A DNA stretch of 64,000 bases from Adiantum capillus-veneris. Taxonomy: Eukaryota; Streptophyta; Polypodiopsida; Polypodiales; Pteridaceae. This document shows, piece after piece, positions 31,005-42,231 of the stretch (its first letter is position 1; each line of letters starts with the position of its first letter). The stretch is from positions 149,933,640 through 149,997,639 of the forward strand of contig CM043955.1 of the NCBI GenBank assembly GCA_014529385.2, written 5' to 3'. The notes beneath the pieces are model-generated. The model did not search any database. It was not told the DNA's origin and saw only the letters and a list, made by a program, of their open reading frames with translations. The translations under genes were made by a program, and so were the position numbers.

Positions 31005-34000
31005 ATGGCTCAATCTACGGAGAAAGAGATTTTTGGTGCGTTTACATCCGAAGACAAATTGGATGGTACCAACTATTCTCTTTGGTCTTTTATGGCCAAA
31101 AATGTTTTGGTTGGTAAAGGATTGTGGGATTATGTATCTGGAGATGAAGTTCGTCCAGGTAGCATTGCACCTGCCACACCTGGTCGTGGTGCAGCTGTTG
31201 GTGCAGGACCCTCACAAGTCACTCCAGAGCAAAAGAGATGGGATACTAAAGATGCACAGGCTATGGCTGTAATTGCCTTAACCATAAAGAGGACAATCAC
31301 ACCACATATCAGATCTTGCAGAACTTCTGAGGATGCTTGGAACACTCTGCAAGCTATGTTTGGAGGAAGAAACGCTGCCAGAATAGAGTTTTTGAAGAAA
31401 CAACTTGACAAAATACAGATGGACGAAGGTGACGATATTGTCGAGCATCTTACAAAAATCAGGGATCTTAAAGAGCAATTGCTTAGCATTGATGAAGTGA
31501 TTCCAGAGAAGGACTTGGTTTCCAAAACACTCAATTCACTACCACCATCTTATTTGACTTTTCAGACTTCTTTGACTCTGTCTTTGCGAGCTAATCCTGA
31601 CCCTCTTCATTTTGAAGAGTTAGTGGCTTTGCTATTGCAGGAGGATCAATCACGTAAGAACAAGTCTTTACAGGTGGATGGTATGGATCATGCTCTTGTT
31701 GTACAGAACAAAAACAGGGGTAAAGAGAGTGCTCATCACTCCAAGTCTAGTGCAGGACAATCTTCAGAGAAGTCTAAAGGTGATTCCGACAAGTCCAAGA
31801 AGAAAGGTAAATGTCACTACTGCAAGAAACCTGGTCACTACATTAGTGAGTGTAAAAAGCGAATTGCTAAAGAAAAGAAGAAAGAGTCAAGTTTGGTTGT
31901 TTCAGCTTCTGGTGATTCTTCTACAGCTAAAGAAGAGTCTGCAAACTTTGTGCAGGATTCTTATGCTTTTGTAGTATGTTCAAATTTTTCTGCTTACAGT
32001 GTTGACAAGACACAAATGATTTGGTACTTTGATAGTGGTGCATCCAGGCATATTACTTCAAGGAAGGATTTGTTTTGTTCATTGGATGCAGCTCCAGCAG
32101 GAAAGAAGGTGACATGTGCAAATAATGCTTCTTATCCAATCAAAGGCGTTGGTAAGATTTTGATTACCATTTCAGATGGTTCAGATTTATGCTTGCCAGA
32201 TGTCTTATATGTTCCAGGGATCAAGAAGAATTTGTTGTCTGTATCCTCTCTTGCAAAAAATGGTCTTCGGGTCATTTTTGAGGATGACAGATGTGTTGTA
32301 CGAGATCGAGAGAATGGTTATTCTCTTATCACTACAGGTACGCTGGAAAATGGACTATTTGTGCTAGATCGTTATGAAAAGCAGATTCAGGTATGTATTG
32401 CAGAAACAAAGACTCAGGCCATGCAGGATGCTGAGTTGTGGCATGCTAGATTTGGGCATGTTAGTTATGGCAGTTTGATGACTTTACAACGTCATAATAT
32501 GGTGCATGATTTGTCTTTATTGGAGATGCCACCAAGACATGTATGTGAAGGTTGCGTTCTTGGAAAGATGCACAGATTTGCATTTTCGCAGGATGGTTCA
32601 GTTAGAGCGACACGAAAGTTGCAGCTTGTACACAGTGATGTATGTGGTCCTATGAGGACGCCATCTTTGGGAAACAGCCTTTATTTTGTGACCTTCATTG
32701 ATGACTTTTCTAGGTTTTGTTGGGTGTATCCACTCAAAGCAAAGTCAGACGTGTTTGCAGTTTTTCAACATTATGTCGCCATGGTTGAAAATGAAACAGG
32801 TTGCAAAGTACAGACTCTTCGTACCGATCGAGGAGGTGAATACATGTCAGGTGCATTTAAGGATTTTTTGGGAAAGAAAGGCATTAAACACCAATGCACT
32901 ATGCCATACACACCACAACAGAATGGTGTTGCAGAAAGGAAGAACAGGTCTTTAATGGAGACGGCTAGATGTATGCTCAAGGCTAAGAGTTTGCCTCATA
33001 AACTATGGATGGAGGCAGTTGCTTGTGCAGCACATGTTTTAAACAGGTGTCCTACTCGTGCCTTGAAGACCATTACTGCATATGAAGCTTGGTATGACAA
33101 AAAACCTTCAGTCAGTTATCTTCGTGTTTTTGGTTGTCTTGCTTATGCTCACATCCCTCAGCAGTTACGTGGGAAGCTTGATGATAAGGCAATCAAATGT
33201 ATATTTGTGGGGTACAGTAGTGGAAGTAAAGGTTATAGACTTTACAATCCTGCTACAAACAAGATTTTTGAAAGTCGTGATGTAATTTTTGCAGAAACTA
33301 CTGCTCAACCTATGGTTGCTTTTGATGTACCTCATATGCAGACACATGATGTATTTGAAGGTTTGCTTCCTTCTTTTGTGGAGAATCAAGAATCACAACA
33401 GGTTGATAATCTTGATCAATCTTTTGATCAGCATGTGACACCTCATGATGTAGAGGAAATTGTGCGTGAAGAGCAAGAAGTTCTCAGGGAAGAAAGAACC
33501 TTGCCTAAATGGGTTCAGAAAACTTTGCAGGATAGCAAGTTGGATGCACCGTTGCCACGAAAAACACGTGCTGGTACTACTTTTGGCAGAGAGCAAGTAG
33601 ATTTGGCTTGCTTTAGTACTCTTTGTGATGCAGATGAGCCTGATTCATTTGAACAAGCTTTAGAGTGTGTTCAGTGGAAAGATGCTATGCAGCAAGAAAT
33701 TGATTCTATTCATAAGAATCATACATGGGATCTAGTGGACTTGCCTACAGGTAAAAAGCCTATTGGTACAAAGTGGGTTTTTAAGGTAAAAAGGAAACAA
33801 GATGGTACTGTTGACAGGTACAAAGCAAGGCTTGTGGCAAAAGGCTATGCGCAACAGAAAGGCATAGATTATGATGAAACCTTTGCTCCTACTTCTCGTG
33901 CGTCCACAGTTAGATCACTAGTTGCAATTGCTGCTCATCATGGTTGGAAAGTGCATCAGTTGGATATCAAAACTGCTTTTTTGAATGGTGATTTGCAGGA

Positions 34001-35186
34001 AGAAGTTTATGTAAGTCAACCAAGTGGTTTTGTTGTAAAAGGTCAAGAGCAAAAGGTATGTAGATTGCGTAAAGCTTTGTATGGTCTCAAACAGGCTCCA
34101 AGAGCATGGTATGAGAAGATACATACTTATTTGATTGGCCAGGGATTTCAGAATAGTCCAACAGAAAGTACTTTGTATGTCAAAAAGAGAGATGGAGTTC
34201 TCATTATGCTAACACTTTATGTGGATGATATGCTTCTTACAGGCAATACTGCAGATGAAATTGAAGCGTTTAAAGATGCTTTGAGAAAAACCTTTGAGAT
34301 GTCTGATCTTGGTTTGCTACATTATTACTTGGGTATTCAGTTTGTGCAATCAAAGGATGGCATATACATGTTGCAGGCAAAATATTTGCATAAAATTTTG
34401 GACAAGTTTGGTATGCAAAATTGTAAGCCAATCTCTACACCCGTAGAAACTGGATCAAAGTTGAGCATGCACGATGCTGGAGAACCTTTTGATGTACATA
34501 CTTATGCAGCAACGGTTGGTTGCTTGATATATTTGGCAGGCAACACTCGTCCAGACATTCAATTTGGGGTTTCACAAGCAAGCAGATTTATGCACAGCCC
34601 AGGTATGCATCATTGGCAAGCTGTGAAGCGCATACTTCGTTACCTTTCAGGTACCCCTAATCTTGCCATGTTCTTTCCAAGGGGGGATATGTATGGAAAG
34701 CACAGTTCTATGCAGCTTCTTGGTTACAGCGATTCAGATTGGGCTGGTGATTTTGACACACGACATTCCACAAGTGGCAATTGTTTTTTCTTGGGAAATG
34801 CATGTATATCTTGGCTAAGCAAGAAGCAACCCACAGTGGCTACATCAACTTGTGAAGCTGAGTACAGGGCAGCTTTCACGGCAACAGTTGATTGTGTATG
34901 GATACGCAGGTTATTGGCAGATCTTTGTGAGTGTCAACAGGCACCCACTACCATTTTCACTGACAGTCAGAGTGCTATGGCAGTTGCAAGGAATCCAGTA
35001 TTTCATGCAAGAACAAAGCACATAGAGGTTCACTACCACTATGTCAGGGAAAGGCTACATGCAGGGGATATCACACTAACTTACTGTCCTACACAGGATA
35101 ACATTGCAGATCTATTTACGAAGGCGTTATCACGAGAAAAGTTTGAAGCTTTCCGAAAAGCTTTGGGCTTACTCTCATACACATGA
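31005..35186 (+). CDS. Cop-3 gag-pol polyprotein (copia type)
   Basis: The ATG at 31005 gives 1393 residues. Gag starts FTSEDKLDGTNYSLWSFMAK. The zinc knuckle CHYCKKPGHYISEC begins at residue 270, and the protease active site WYFDSGASRH has its Asp at 343. Integrase has HARFGHVSYGSL and CEGCVLGKMH for zinc binding, then catalytic Asp 545, Asp 608 and Glu 644, the last two separated by 35 residues (DD35E). RT has KTAFLNGDLQEEVYV and the Tyr-Val-Asp-Asp box with Asp 1074-1075. RNase H has ISWLSKKQPTVATSTCEAEY and TDSQSA with Asp 1320. No stop, frameshift or missing catalytic residue is visible. There is no envelope ORF. In-frame upstream codons at 30990 lack an ATG, so 31005 is preferred. Confidence 0.96.
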   Translation: MAQSTEKEIFGAFTSEDKLDGTNYSLWSFMAKNVLVGKGLWDYVSGDEVRPGSIAPATPGRGAAVGAGPSQVTPEQKRWDTKDAQAMAVIALTIKRTITPHIRSCRTSEDAWNTLQAMFGGRNAARIEFLKKQLDKIQMDEGDDIVEHLTKIRDLKEQLLSIDEVIPEKDLVSKTLNSLPPSYLTFQTSLTLSLRANPDPLHFEELVALLLQEDQSRKNKSLQVDGMDHALVVQNKNRGKESAHHSKSSAGQSSEKSKGDSDKSKKKGKCHYCKKPGHYISECKKRIAKEKKKESSLVVSASGDSSTAKEESANFVQDSYAFVVCSNFSAYSVDKTQMIWYFDSGASRHITSRKDLFCSLDAAPAGKKVTCANNASYPIKGVGKILITISDGSDLCLPDVLYVPGIKKNLLSVSSLAKNGLRVIFEDDRCVVRDRENGYSLITTGTLENGLFVLDRYEKQIQVCIAETKTQAMQDAELWHARFGHVSYGSLMTLQRHNMVHDLSLLEMPPRHVCEGCVLGKMHRFAFSQDGSVRATRKLQLVHSDVCGPMRTPSLGNSLYFVTFIDDFSRFCWVYPLKAKSDVFAVFQHYVAMVENETGCKVQTLRTDRGGEYMSGAFKDFLGKKGIKHQCTMPYTPQQNGVAERKNRSLMETARCMLKAKSLPHKLWMEAVACAAHVLNRCPTRALKTITAYEAWYDKKPSVSYLRVFGCLAYAHIPQQLRGKLDDKAIKCIFVGYSSGSKGYRLYNPATNKIFESRDVIFAETTAQPMVAFDVPHMQTHDVFEGLLPSFVENQESQQVDNLDQSFDQHVTPHDVEEIVREEQEVLREERTLPKWVQKTLQDSKLDAPLPRKTRAGTTFGREQVDLACFSTLCDADEPDSFEQALECVQWKDAMQQEIDSIHKNHTWDLVDLPTGKKPIGTKWVFKVKRKQDGTVDRYKARLVAKGYAQQKGIDYDETFAPTSRASTVRSLVAIAAHHGWKVHQLDIKTAFLNGDLQEEVYVSQPSGFVVKGQEQKVCRLRKALYGLKQAPRAWYEKIHTYLIGQGFQNSPTESTLYVKKRDGVLIMLTLYVDDMLLTGNTADEIEAFKDALRKTFEMSDLGLLHYYLGIQFVQSKDGIYMLQAKYLHKILDKFGMQNCKPISTPVETGSKLSMHDAGEPFDVHTYAATVGCLIYLAGNTRPDIQFGVSQASRFMHSPGMHHWQAVKRILRYLSGTPNLAMFFPRGDMYGKHSSMQLLGYSDSDWAGDFDTRHSTSGNCFFLGNACISWLSKKQPTVATSTCEAEYRAAFTATVDCVWIRRLLADLCECQQAPTTIFTDSQSAMAVARNPVFHARTKHIEVHYHYVRERLHAGDITLTYCPTQDNIADLFTKALSREKFEAFRKALGLLSYT

Positions 35187-35222
35187 TGATCTGCTACCTT
35201 GTACGGATTCACACTATCACTA

Positions 35223-35231
35223 CAGGGGGGA
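35223..35231 (+). promoter_or_regulatory. Cop-3 polypurine tract
   Basis: CAGGGGGGA lies two bases before the 3' LTR and would prime plus-strand DNA synthesis. Cop-2 has a very similar tract. Confidence 0.8.
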
Positions 35232-35233
35232 TT

Positions 35234-35517
35234 TGTAGACATGTAGTAGTGTTAGTGTGTATACGCGCTTCACCAGGGGCACTTTTCTCCCACTGGGTTT
35301 TTCCCCCTGGACATCTGGTGTGAAAGGACACCTTATCTCTTAGGGTTTCATATAAGCTTTGTAGCTCTGAGTTTGTATACACACAATTATTATTCCAATA
35401 CAGAGAGAGAGAGACTACAGAGATCTCGTACACAAGCTCTGTGTCTTCTCCTTCTCCATCTTCTTCCTACTCTGAGTTGCTGTCTTCCTTCTGTTTCCTG
35501 TTTCATCATCTTCAACA
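35234..35517 (+). repeat. Cop-3 3' LTR (284 bp)
   Basis: Identical by eye to 30322-30605 and followed by the second AAGAT target copy at 35518-35522. Confidence 0.97.
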
Positions 35518-35522
35518 AAGAT

Positions 35523-37851
35523 TACATGGCCACAGCTGCTACATCTTGCACCAAAAGTAAGGCGACAATGGTCTAAAATGGTAAGTACAAGACGCTCCAA
35601 AACAAAGGTAGCCGGAGCAATTTCGGGATGCAACATGGATGACATCCTTCCAATTGTCGACGTAAACATAAAAGGAAAGAGGGTTGGAAACACCTACATT
35701 GATGGAGGTGCACAAATCTGTGTAATGAGTGAAGCTACGATGCTTCGATTAGGGCTCGAGGTTGACAGGCCTTCTCCATGCAAGGCAAAGATGGCAAACA
35801 ACGCAAAAGTAAAGTGTGTGGGTGTGGTAAGTGCCGTGAAAATCAAAGCTTTCAACACTGAGGTAAAGGTAGATGTTTTTGTAATGCCTACTAAGGGGGA
35901 GGGCTATCCACTAACTTTGGGAAGGCCATGGTTGATGGCCATGAAGGCAAAACAGGACTGGGGTACTGGCCTTCTACGCATGACCGGTAAGAAAGGGGAG
36001 ACAATCTACTACGACATGAGGATTGGCAAGCAGAAGGAAATGAATCTGGAAACATCGGCAGATGAAACCACTAGCGAATCTTCCAGTTCTGAGGAGGAGA
36101 CCACATCCACCGACAAAAGTGATAGTTCCATTGATGTGATGGGTATCATTATGAAGGATCCACAAAGGGTAAGCACAACTGGTGATCCATCACCAAAAGG
36201 GAAACCCAATGAAGAGGAGAGAAAATCACCTGGCCTAGGAGGAAGTAGGTTGAAGGGTATGTTGTCTACGAAATTAACACTTGAGGAGAAAGATAGTTTT
36301 TTGCAAATGTTAATGGGATTTCCTAACCTGTTCATTGACAACTATGAAAGAATCACAGGCATTACAGTGGTGGAACATCATATTAAGCTGAAGGAAGGGG
36401 TAAAACCAGTTGTGCAAAAGCTACGACGACTGGGGGTCATACAAGAAAAGGCACTCTTGGCCGAGGTAAGGAAAATGCTGGAGGCGGGATTCATCTATCC
36501 TGTAGAAAACTCAGAATGGGTGTCACCCGTAGTGGTGACGCCTAAAAAGAATGGTAAGTGGAGGGTCTGTGTTGACTACAAACCACTAAATGCAGCTACA
36601 AAGAGAGACCACTTTCCTCTCCCTTTCTTGGATGAAATTCTGAATAAAGTAGCGGGTTTTGAATGCTATACCGTCTGTGATGGTTATTCTGGATACTTTC
36701 AAATACGCATAGCCTTGGAAGATCAGCTAAAAACCACTTTTATCACGCCATGGGGTTGTTTTGCATACAGGGTTATGCCATTTGGTCTCACAAATGCACC
36801 TGCCACATTCCAAAGATATGTCACATATGTTTTTCAACCGTTCTTTGGAACATCCATAAGAGTGTTCATTGATGATTTTTGTATATATAGCTCCTGTATT
36901 TCACATTTAGAAAAGGTAACTGAAGGTTTGGCCAGGTTGCAGAGCTTAGGTGGGCAATTAAATGTGGACAAATGCCACATTGGGGAGAGTAAAGTCATTC
37001 TACTAGGCCATGAAATTTCAGCAAAAGGTATCAACGCCGACCCAAGTAAGGTGTCCGCACTCATAGCCCTACCTTCACCAACGACCGCACGTCAACTGGT
37101 CTCTTTTCTACAGAAGGTGAGGTACTTAAGTAGATTCATACATCTACTATCACAACTTGTTCTACCACTGCAACAACTCACTCAAAGATCAACTTTCACT
37201 TGGGACGAGGAAAGCGAACATCACTACAACAAGGTAAAGGAGGTCTTAGCCACTCTGCCAACTATCTCACCACCTAAGTGGGATGAAAAATTCTATGTCA
37301 CCTCAAGTGTTAGTGATGACTCATTGGGGGCTGTGCTACTCCAAAAGGATACGATGACATCTTTCATGAGGCCAATCTACTTCTCTAGTCGAATGATGAC
37401 AGCAGGAGAGAAAGGTTTCACCCATGTGGAACACTTAGTCCTAGCTCTTAGATTTGCAACTACAAAGTTTAGGTCATATTTGCTGCCTAAGCAATTTGTG
37501 ATTCTAACCACGGATGAAATATTTCCCTATGTTGTACAACACATGGATGTGTCTGCTAGAATTACTAAATGGCTAGTTCGTCTACAAGAGTTTGACTACA
37601 CGGTACAGGTAGAAAGCACGACAAGGGCAAGTTTGGGGGGACTCATGACCTACCAAGTCTTTGAAAGGAAGGAGAAGCAATCTAAGGAAGGAGAAGTCCG
37701 ATTACCTCCAGTACCACCTATGGTAGAAGGAGCATACTCTCTCTACTTTGATGGAGCCTACAAGCGAGCGTCCAACAAAGCAGCTGCAGGCATAGTGGTC
37801 TTTGATGACAAAGGTATTTTCGTTGGGCCAATTGTTAGATTTACATTCTAA
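35523..37851 (+). pseudogene. Gyp-4 protease, reverse transcriptase and first RNase H
   Basis: This continues the gag frame after the Cop-3 insertion. The protease has YIDGGAQICVMSE (about 35698) and LTLGRPWLMAMK. A Glu/Ser-rich linker follows (36040-36130). RT shows [48 protein letters not shown] and the catalytic FIDDFCIYS (about 36868). The first RNase H (YVTSSVSDDSLGAVLLQKD, then RITKWLVRLQEFDYTVQVE) lacks typical catalytic residues, as in Tat elements. The frame is open for 757 codons from 35578 and ends by a frameshift inside the second RNase H. Confidence 0.9.
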
Positions 37852-38120
37852 CAATGAAGCTGAGTATGCAGCACTAACCAAGGGTCTACAATGGTGCGTC
37901 TCGTAAGGTGTACAACGCCTTAACGTATTTGGGGATGCTCTACTTCTGGTAAGGCAAGTAAATGGAGCATGGACATGCAAGAATCCTAGTTTAAGGACTC
38001 ACTTAAGTGGTGTAAAAACCTTGTTGGGTAAGTTTGAAGAAGTTCAAATACACCATATCCCAAGGGCTCAAAACCAAGAAGCAGATGCCCTAGCAAGTGA
38101 AAGACTACAGGAAGTGGTGG
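37735..38120 (+). pseudogene. Gyp-4 second (archaeal-type) RNase H domain
   Basis: LYFDGAYKRASNKAAAGIVV (catalytic Asp), NNEAEYAALTKGLQ (Glu), VFGDALLLVRQVNG (Asp) and IHHIPRAQNQEADALA (Asp) give all four expected acidic residues. The domain is split by a frameshift near 37840 and a stop near 37904. A second, host-like RNase H of this kind is described for the Tat clade and is thought to take over from the degenerate first domain. Confidence 0.85.
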
Positions 38121-38149
38121 TTGGAGCAATAAAACTAAAGCTCCCTCTA

Positions 38150-39593
38150 TTTCAAGGAAGTGATGCCTTGCCTGACATCATGCATTTTTTGGAAACAGGG
38201 GAATGCCCATCAGATTTAACAAAGGGACAGAAGCAATGGCTGACGCGGAAGGCCACAAGGTATCGACTCATCAATGACGGTTTGTACTGTAAGGGTAAGG
38301 ACCAAATACTTAGGAAGGTCCCTCTCTCTCAAGAAATCACGGGAGTAATTGCTAGCTGTCACGACGGGGCTTGTGGTGGTCACTTTGCCCTAGACATAAC
38401 AAGTAGGAAAATCTTGCAAGCAGGCTTCATATGGCCTAGCTTCAACCGTGATGTACACCACTGGTGCAAAACATGTAAGTTGTGTCAAAAGGCCGGCACT
38501 AGGTCACTTATGCCTGAACCACAGACACCTATTCTCTCATATGGCCCATTTGAAAAAATGGGGTATCGATGCCATTGGGCCATTACCTAGGGCCAACTCA
38601 GGAAAATTCTACATTATCATGGGGGTCGACTACATGACTAGATGGACAGAGGCTACAGCCACCACTAGAATCACAGCGGTAGAGGTAGCTAAATTTATCT
38701 ACGAGCACATATGTTGTAGGTTTGGCACACCTTTAGAGATCATCTCTGATAGAGGGCCAGGTTTCAGAGCAGACTTGGTAGGAGAATTAATGCAGAAACT
38801 GGGCATTACAAGGAGGCACTCTTGACCATATTACCCTCAATGTAATGGCCTAGTTGAAAAGGTAAATGGAATGGTTTCTAAAATTATTACCAAGTAGGTA
38901 AACAATCATCTTGGAGACTGGGATAAGTATCTACTACGAGCTTTATGGGCCTACAGAACTTCATTTCGTACATCCTTGGGATTCACACCGTATCATCTAG
39001 TATTTGGTAAGGAAGCAATCTTGCCCATTGAAGTGCAACTACAAAGTCTCAGAGTAATGGCAAGCCAACTTCAACAACCCAACATGCATTTGAGAGATCA
39101 CATCATCAGCTTGGAAAGACTGCAGCTGGACAAAGAAGAAGCAATAAATTATTATGCAGCACAAGCAGAGCATAGACGGCTTAGCTTTAACGAGCATCTC
39201 CGAAAAAAAGAATTGAAGAAAGGAATGTTGGTGCTCCGCTACGACAATCGCTTCGACACGCGCAAGGATAAGAAACTCCTGCTCCGATGGGAAGGCCCTT
39301 TTATCATCAGGAAAAAGTATGCCAATGGAAGCTACCAGCTTATGGAGGCTGATGGAAAACTTCATAAAACCAGGGTAAATGGTTGGCGACTTAAACCTTA
39401 TTTTCTTCGATTTGACCAGGCTCCACCAATTGACATTCCAGATGAGGACACACCATCAGCCGCCACCTCCGACGATAATGATCAAACAGATGAGCTAGAC
39501 ATGAATGCCTCTAGCCAAAAGGGGAGGGCTAATGATGGGGGCTTTTCACAAGCCAAGCTCCCATACCCCTCTTCTCTCGTCCCCACCCCATGA
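38150..39593 (+). pseudogene. Gyp-4 integrase
   Basis: The zinc-binding module is ASCHDGACGGHFALDITSRK to CKTCKLCQKA (about 38350-38495). The core has WGIDAIGPLP, EIISDRGPGF and GLVEKVNGMV, giving the Asp, Asp and Glu contexts. The C-terminal domain has GPFIIRKKYANGSYQLMEA. Lesions: a one-base frameshift near 38560, TGA at 38823-38825, and TAG in the TKVNN-like segment near 38896. The final frame ends at TGA 39591-39593 within the 3' LTR. No chromodomain was seen, consistent with Tat. Confidence 0.88.
39517..39528 (+). promoter_or_regulatory. Gyp-4 polypurine tract
   Basis: AAAAGGGGAGGG lies four bases before the 3' LTR start at 39533. Confidence 0.8.
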
Positions 39594-40439
39594 AAACCCC
39601 CTCTTATGGAGGGAGTGATAAAAGGCATTGGAAAAAGTAAGAAAAATAAAGTATGATTATGTAAATATATAAGAAAGGTAAAATAGGCCACCTCATGCCT
39701 GCAGGGTAGCCCATCCCCACCTTGCCTCCTTTTTCTTCACTGTTGCCCCGCCGGGTGTCCCTTTTCCTCTCCTCCACTCAAAAGGTCAACCCCCTCTCTC
39801 TTCCCTTTGTCCTTTCTCCTTTCTCTCTCCCCTCAAGCTACCCCACCTCTCACCAATAATGCATTATAACTCACCAATAATGCACCTTAACTCACATGCA
39901 ACTTACCCTATCTTCCAAAATAGTATATCCCACCCCCTCTTTCTCTCTCCTATCATATCCCATGACCCAAATACCCCCCTCTCTCTCTAAAGGGCGCCAT
40001 GTCTCTTGTCTTGTAGCTAAATAACCTCCCCCACACTCACACACACTCAGTTTCACTGAAAAAGGTGCCCACAGACCCATCCCCACCCAGTGGTTACCTG
40101 ATTTTTCTTGTGTTCACACACATCTGCACACAGATTCACCTCTGAGCACACTCCCCTCTCTCCCCTCTTGTAATTACTTTATTCTCCATGTCACCTTTCA
40201 CTTTTTTTTCATCAACCCATCTCTCTCTCTTAGTCTCTCTCTCATGAGACTGCTGTTCTGGCACATATACACACAGCCAGACAAGTGGGGCCCACAGTCA
40301 CATGGCCTATGTAGATAATGATTTCTTCATTTCTAAATTCTAGAATTTCTCCCTCCCTCCTCCCCTATATAAAGAGGGGTCACCATCACACAAAAACACA
40401 CAACATCACCAAAGAACACACTATGCACTGTGTGTGCCT

Positions 40440-40513
<74 letters not shown>

Positions 40514-40895
40514 ATCACCATCACCGCAATCACCATGCTTGTCTTGAGCATGACCTCTACACCCTTGGCTATGGAAGATGAAGGGCAACTAAATGAAGGA
40601 TGATGGCCATAATCCTCGTGCGAGTCTTCGCCATCAACTCCCACCTATCCGCCATGTGCTCTACCACTCTCTCCCTTCTCATTCCCCTACCCTATGCTCC
40701 CCATTTCATCGCCTTATTCTCTAAATAAAGCTTGAGGTTTTGTGAGTATGTTTTCTTGCAATGTTTTGCCCATGTGAGGTGTGCGGAATCGCCACCTAGT
40801 CTTGTGTTTTGGAGTGAGCTTGTGTATGTGTGAAGGGTGTGCGGATTCGCCATCCTTTTGTGGTGCCTAAGTACTAAGCCGCTATACCCCCTCCC

Positions 40896-40934
<39 letters not shown>

Positions 40935-41144
40935 TGATCTCATTCCCTTTCCTCTTCATCATTACTCCCAAGCATCCATCTCTCTTGGATGAAAACTTTG
41001 TTATGGTGGTGTGTTGTTTGCGTCCTAGCTGCTGAAGCTAGGTGGTGCCCCCTGTTTGCTTTACCGTGACAGGTTTGAGGCCCGCCATTCGGTCCCCGGT
41101 GTTTTAGAGGCCGTCGGGGTTCGGGGTTCGCTTTGCTCCCGTCA
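39533..41144 (+). repeat. Gyp-4 3' LTR (about 1.61 kb)
   Basis: A nearly identical copy of 26548-28198. Visible differences include a shorter (AC)n run (40443-40513), a longer CT run near 40900-40930 and a few single bases. It is followed by GTAG. Confidence 0.93.
40443..40513 (+). repeat. (AC)n microsatellite in Gyp-4 3' LTR
   Basis: About 35 AC units at the position where the 5' LTR has about 56. Confidence 0.97.
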
Positions 41145-41148
41145 GTAG

Positions 41149-41340
41149 GTAATCGCGTCCTGCTAATCATCTTGGTGATCTCTATTAACACGCCACATAC
41201 CCTTTAATGCACCCAATTGGACATGCACATGTAGCACTGCCTCTTTGCCATAAACCAGCTCATATGGAGTAAAGTTGGTAGCAACCTTATAGGATGCTCT
41301 GTGAACCCACAAACATTGTTCAAGATTGTTAGCAGCAAGC
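41149..41340 (-). pseudogene. Gyp-3 integrase core fragment
   Basis: On the minus strand this reads NNLEQCLWVHRASYKVATNF, then TPYELVYGKEAVLHVHVQLG and ALKGMW, a gypsy integrase segment just before the C-terminal domain found at 26238-26547. A TAG interrupts it near 41172. Similarity ends near 41340, where the upstream flank of Gyp-5 begins. Confidence 0.8.
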
Positions 41341-42231
41341 TAACTCGGATAACATTTTTCAGAGCTTTTATTGTAAAAATACTTATTATTTTGATGAATC
41401 GGGAATGTTGTAACTCCGACTTTCCAGATAAACAGTGTAATTGATGAGCCGGGGTTACAAGCTTCCAGATTGTATCAACCTATCTTTAGTTAGAGCTCCC
41501 AGATTATTAGTTTTGACCACAAAAACCTTGGCTAAGATATAAAAGCCAATTTTTGTAAGTTTTTTATAAGTTTTGGATAATAAAAACACAACGTGAGCTA
41601 ACGGCGCTCACTTCTCTCCTTCTCGTGCTTCCTACTCCCTTCCCGGTCGTGACATTGCAGTGCCGTATGCTGCATTGCAACCACAGGTAAGAGCTCTACA
41701 CATTCACATAAGCTTTTCATGGTAATCCGTAGCTTTTGGCGTCACCGAATCGCGGTCTAATTTCATCGTCAGTAGGAATTTAAGCTTCAAAATCATAAAA
41801 TAAGTATAGGCGGGGTATTGAGGTATCATTGCTAAGCATTTAGATGCATTCTGGATAAGAAACCACTAAGGTCAAAAACTCTGCTGTTAATAATTGTGAT
41901 TTTTGCACTTGACCTAAAGTGAGATTTGAGACCATAAGCATGTGTTCTTAGGTCTTAACGCTTGGATGTCGTTTGATGCTGTAACGGTTGTGATTTGTTT
42001 GCCGATTAGCGACTAGCTTTTGATGATTTCAGTCATTTGAGTGTAGCTTGAGTTAGATGCAAGTTGGGTCAACAACCTCCATATCCTGGACATAATGTAG
42101 TGCCTGTAAAATACATGCATTCAAAGGGAGTCATAGATGAACAAGCACTAGTGCCTGTTATACCCTATGATGAGCCTAGTCCATCTACAATAATGGTAGA
42201 AGGAGACTAATATAATTCACATCCACCACCA
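41341..42231 (+). other. Possible 5' LTR and leader of Gyp-5
   Basis: There is no coding sequence. A TATA-like GATATAAAAGCC (about 41536-41547), an AATAAAAAC stretch (about 41578) and a TGG-initial motif TGGCGTCACCGAATCGCGG near 41739 that could serve as a primer site suggest an LTR followed by a leader. No partner LTR was recognised at the other end, so this remains tentative. Confidence 0.35.

Larger units (their letters stand above)
30322..35517 (+). mobile_element. Cop-3: complete, apparently intact Ty1/copia retrotransposon
   Basis: A 5196-bp element with two 284-bp LTRs that look identical base for base, a primer site, one uninterrupted gag-pol ORF, a purine tract and perfect 5-bp target duplications. 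Gene order (protease, integrase, RT, RNase H) is that of copia. Identical LTRs imply a recent insertion. It is the best candidate in the window for an autonomous, currently mobile retroelement and a possible helper for Cop-1. Confidence 0.97.

Noticed and set aside
30322-35517. Endogenous retrovirus with envelope gene
   Set aside because: The order protease-integrase-RT is copia type, and only about 40 bp separate the pol stop from the 3' LTR, leaving no room for an envelope ORF.
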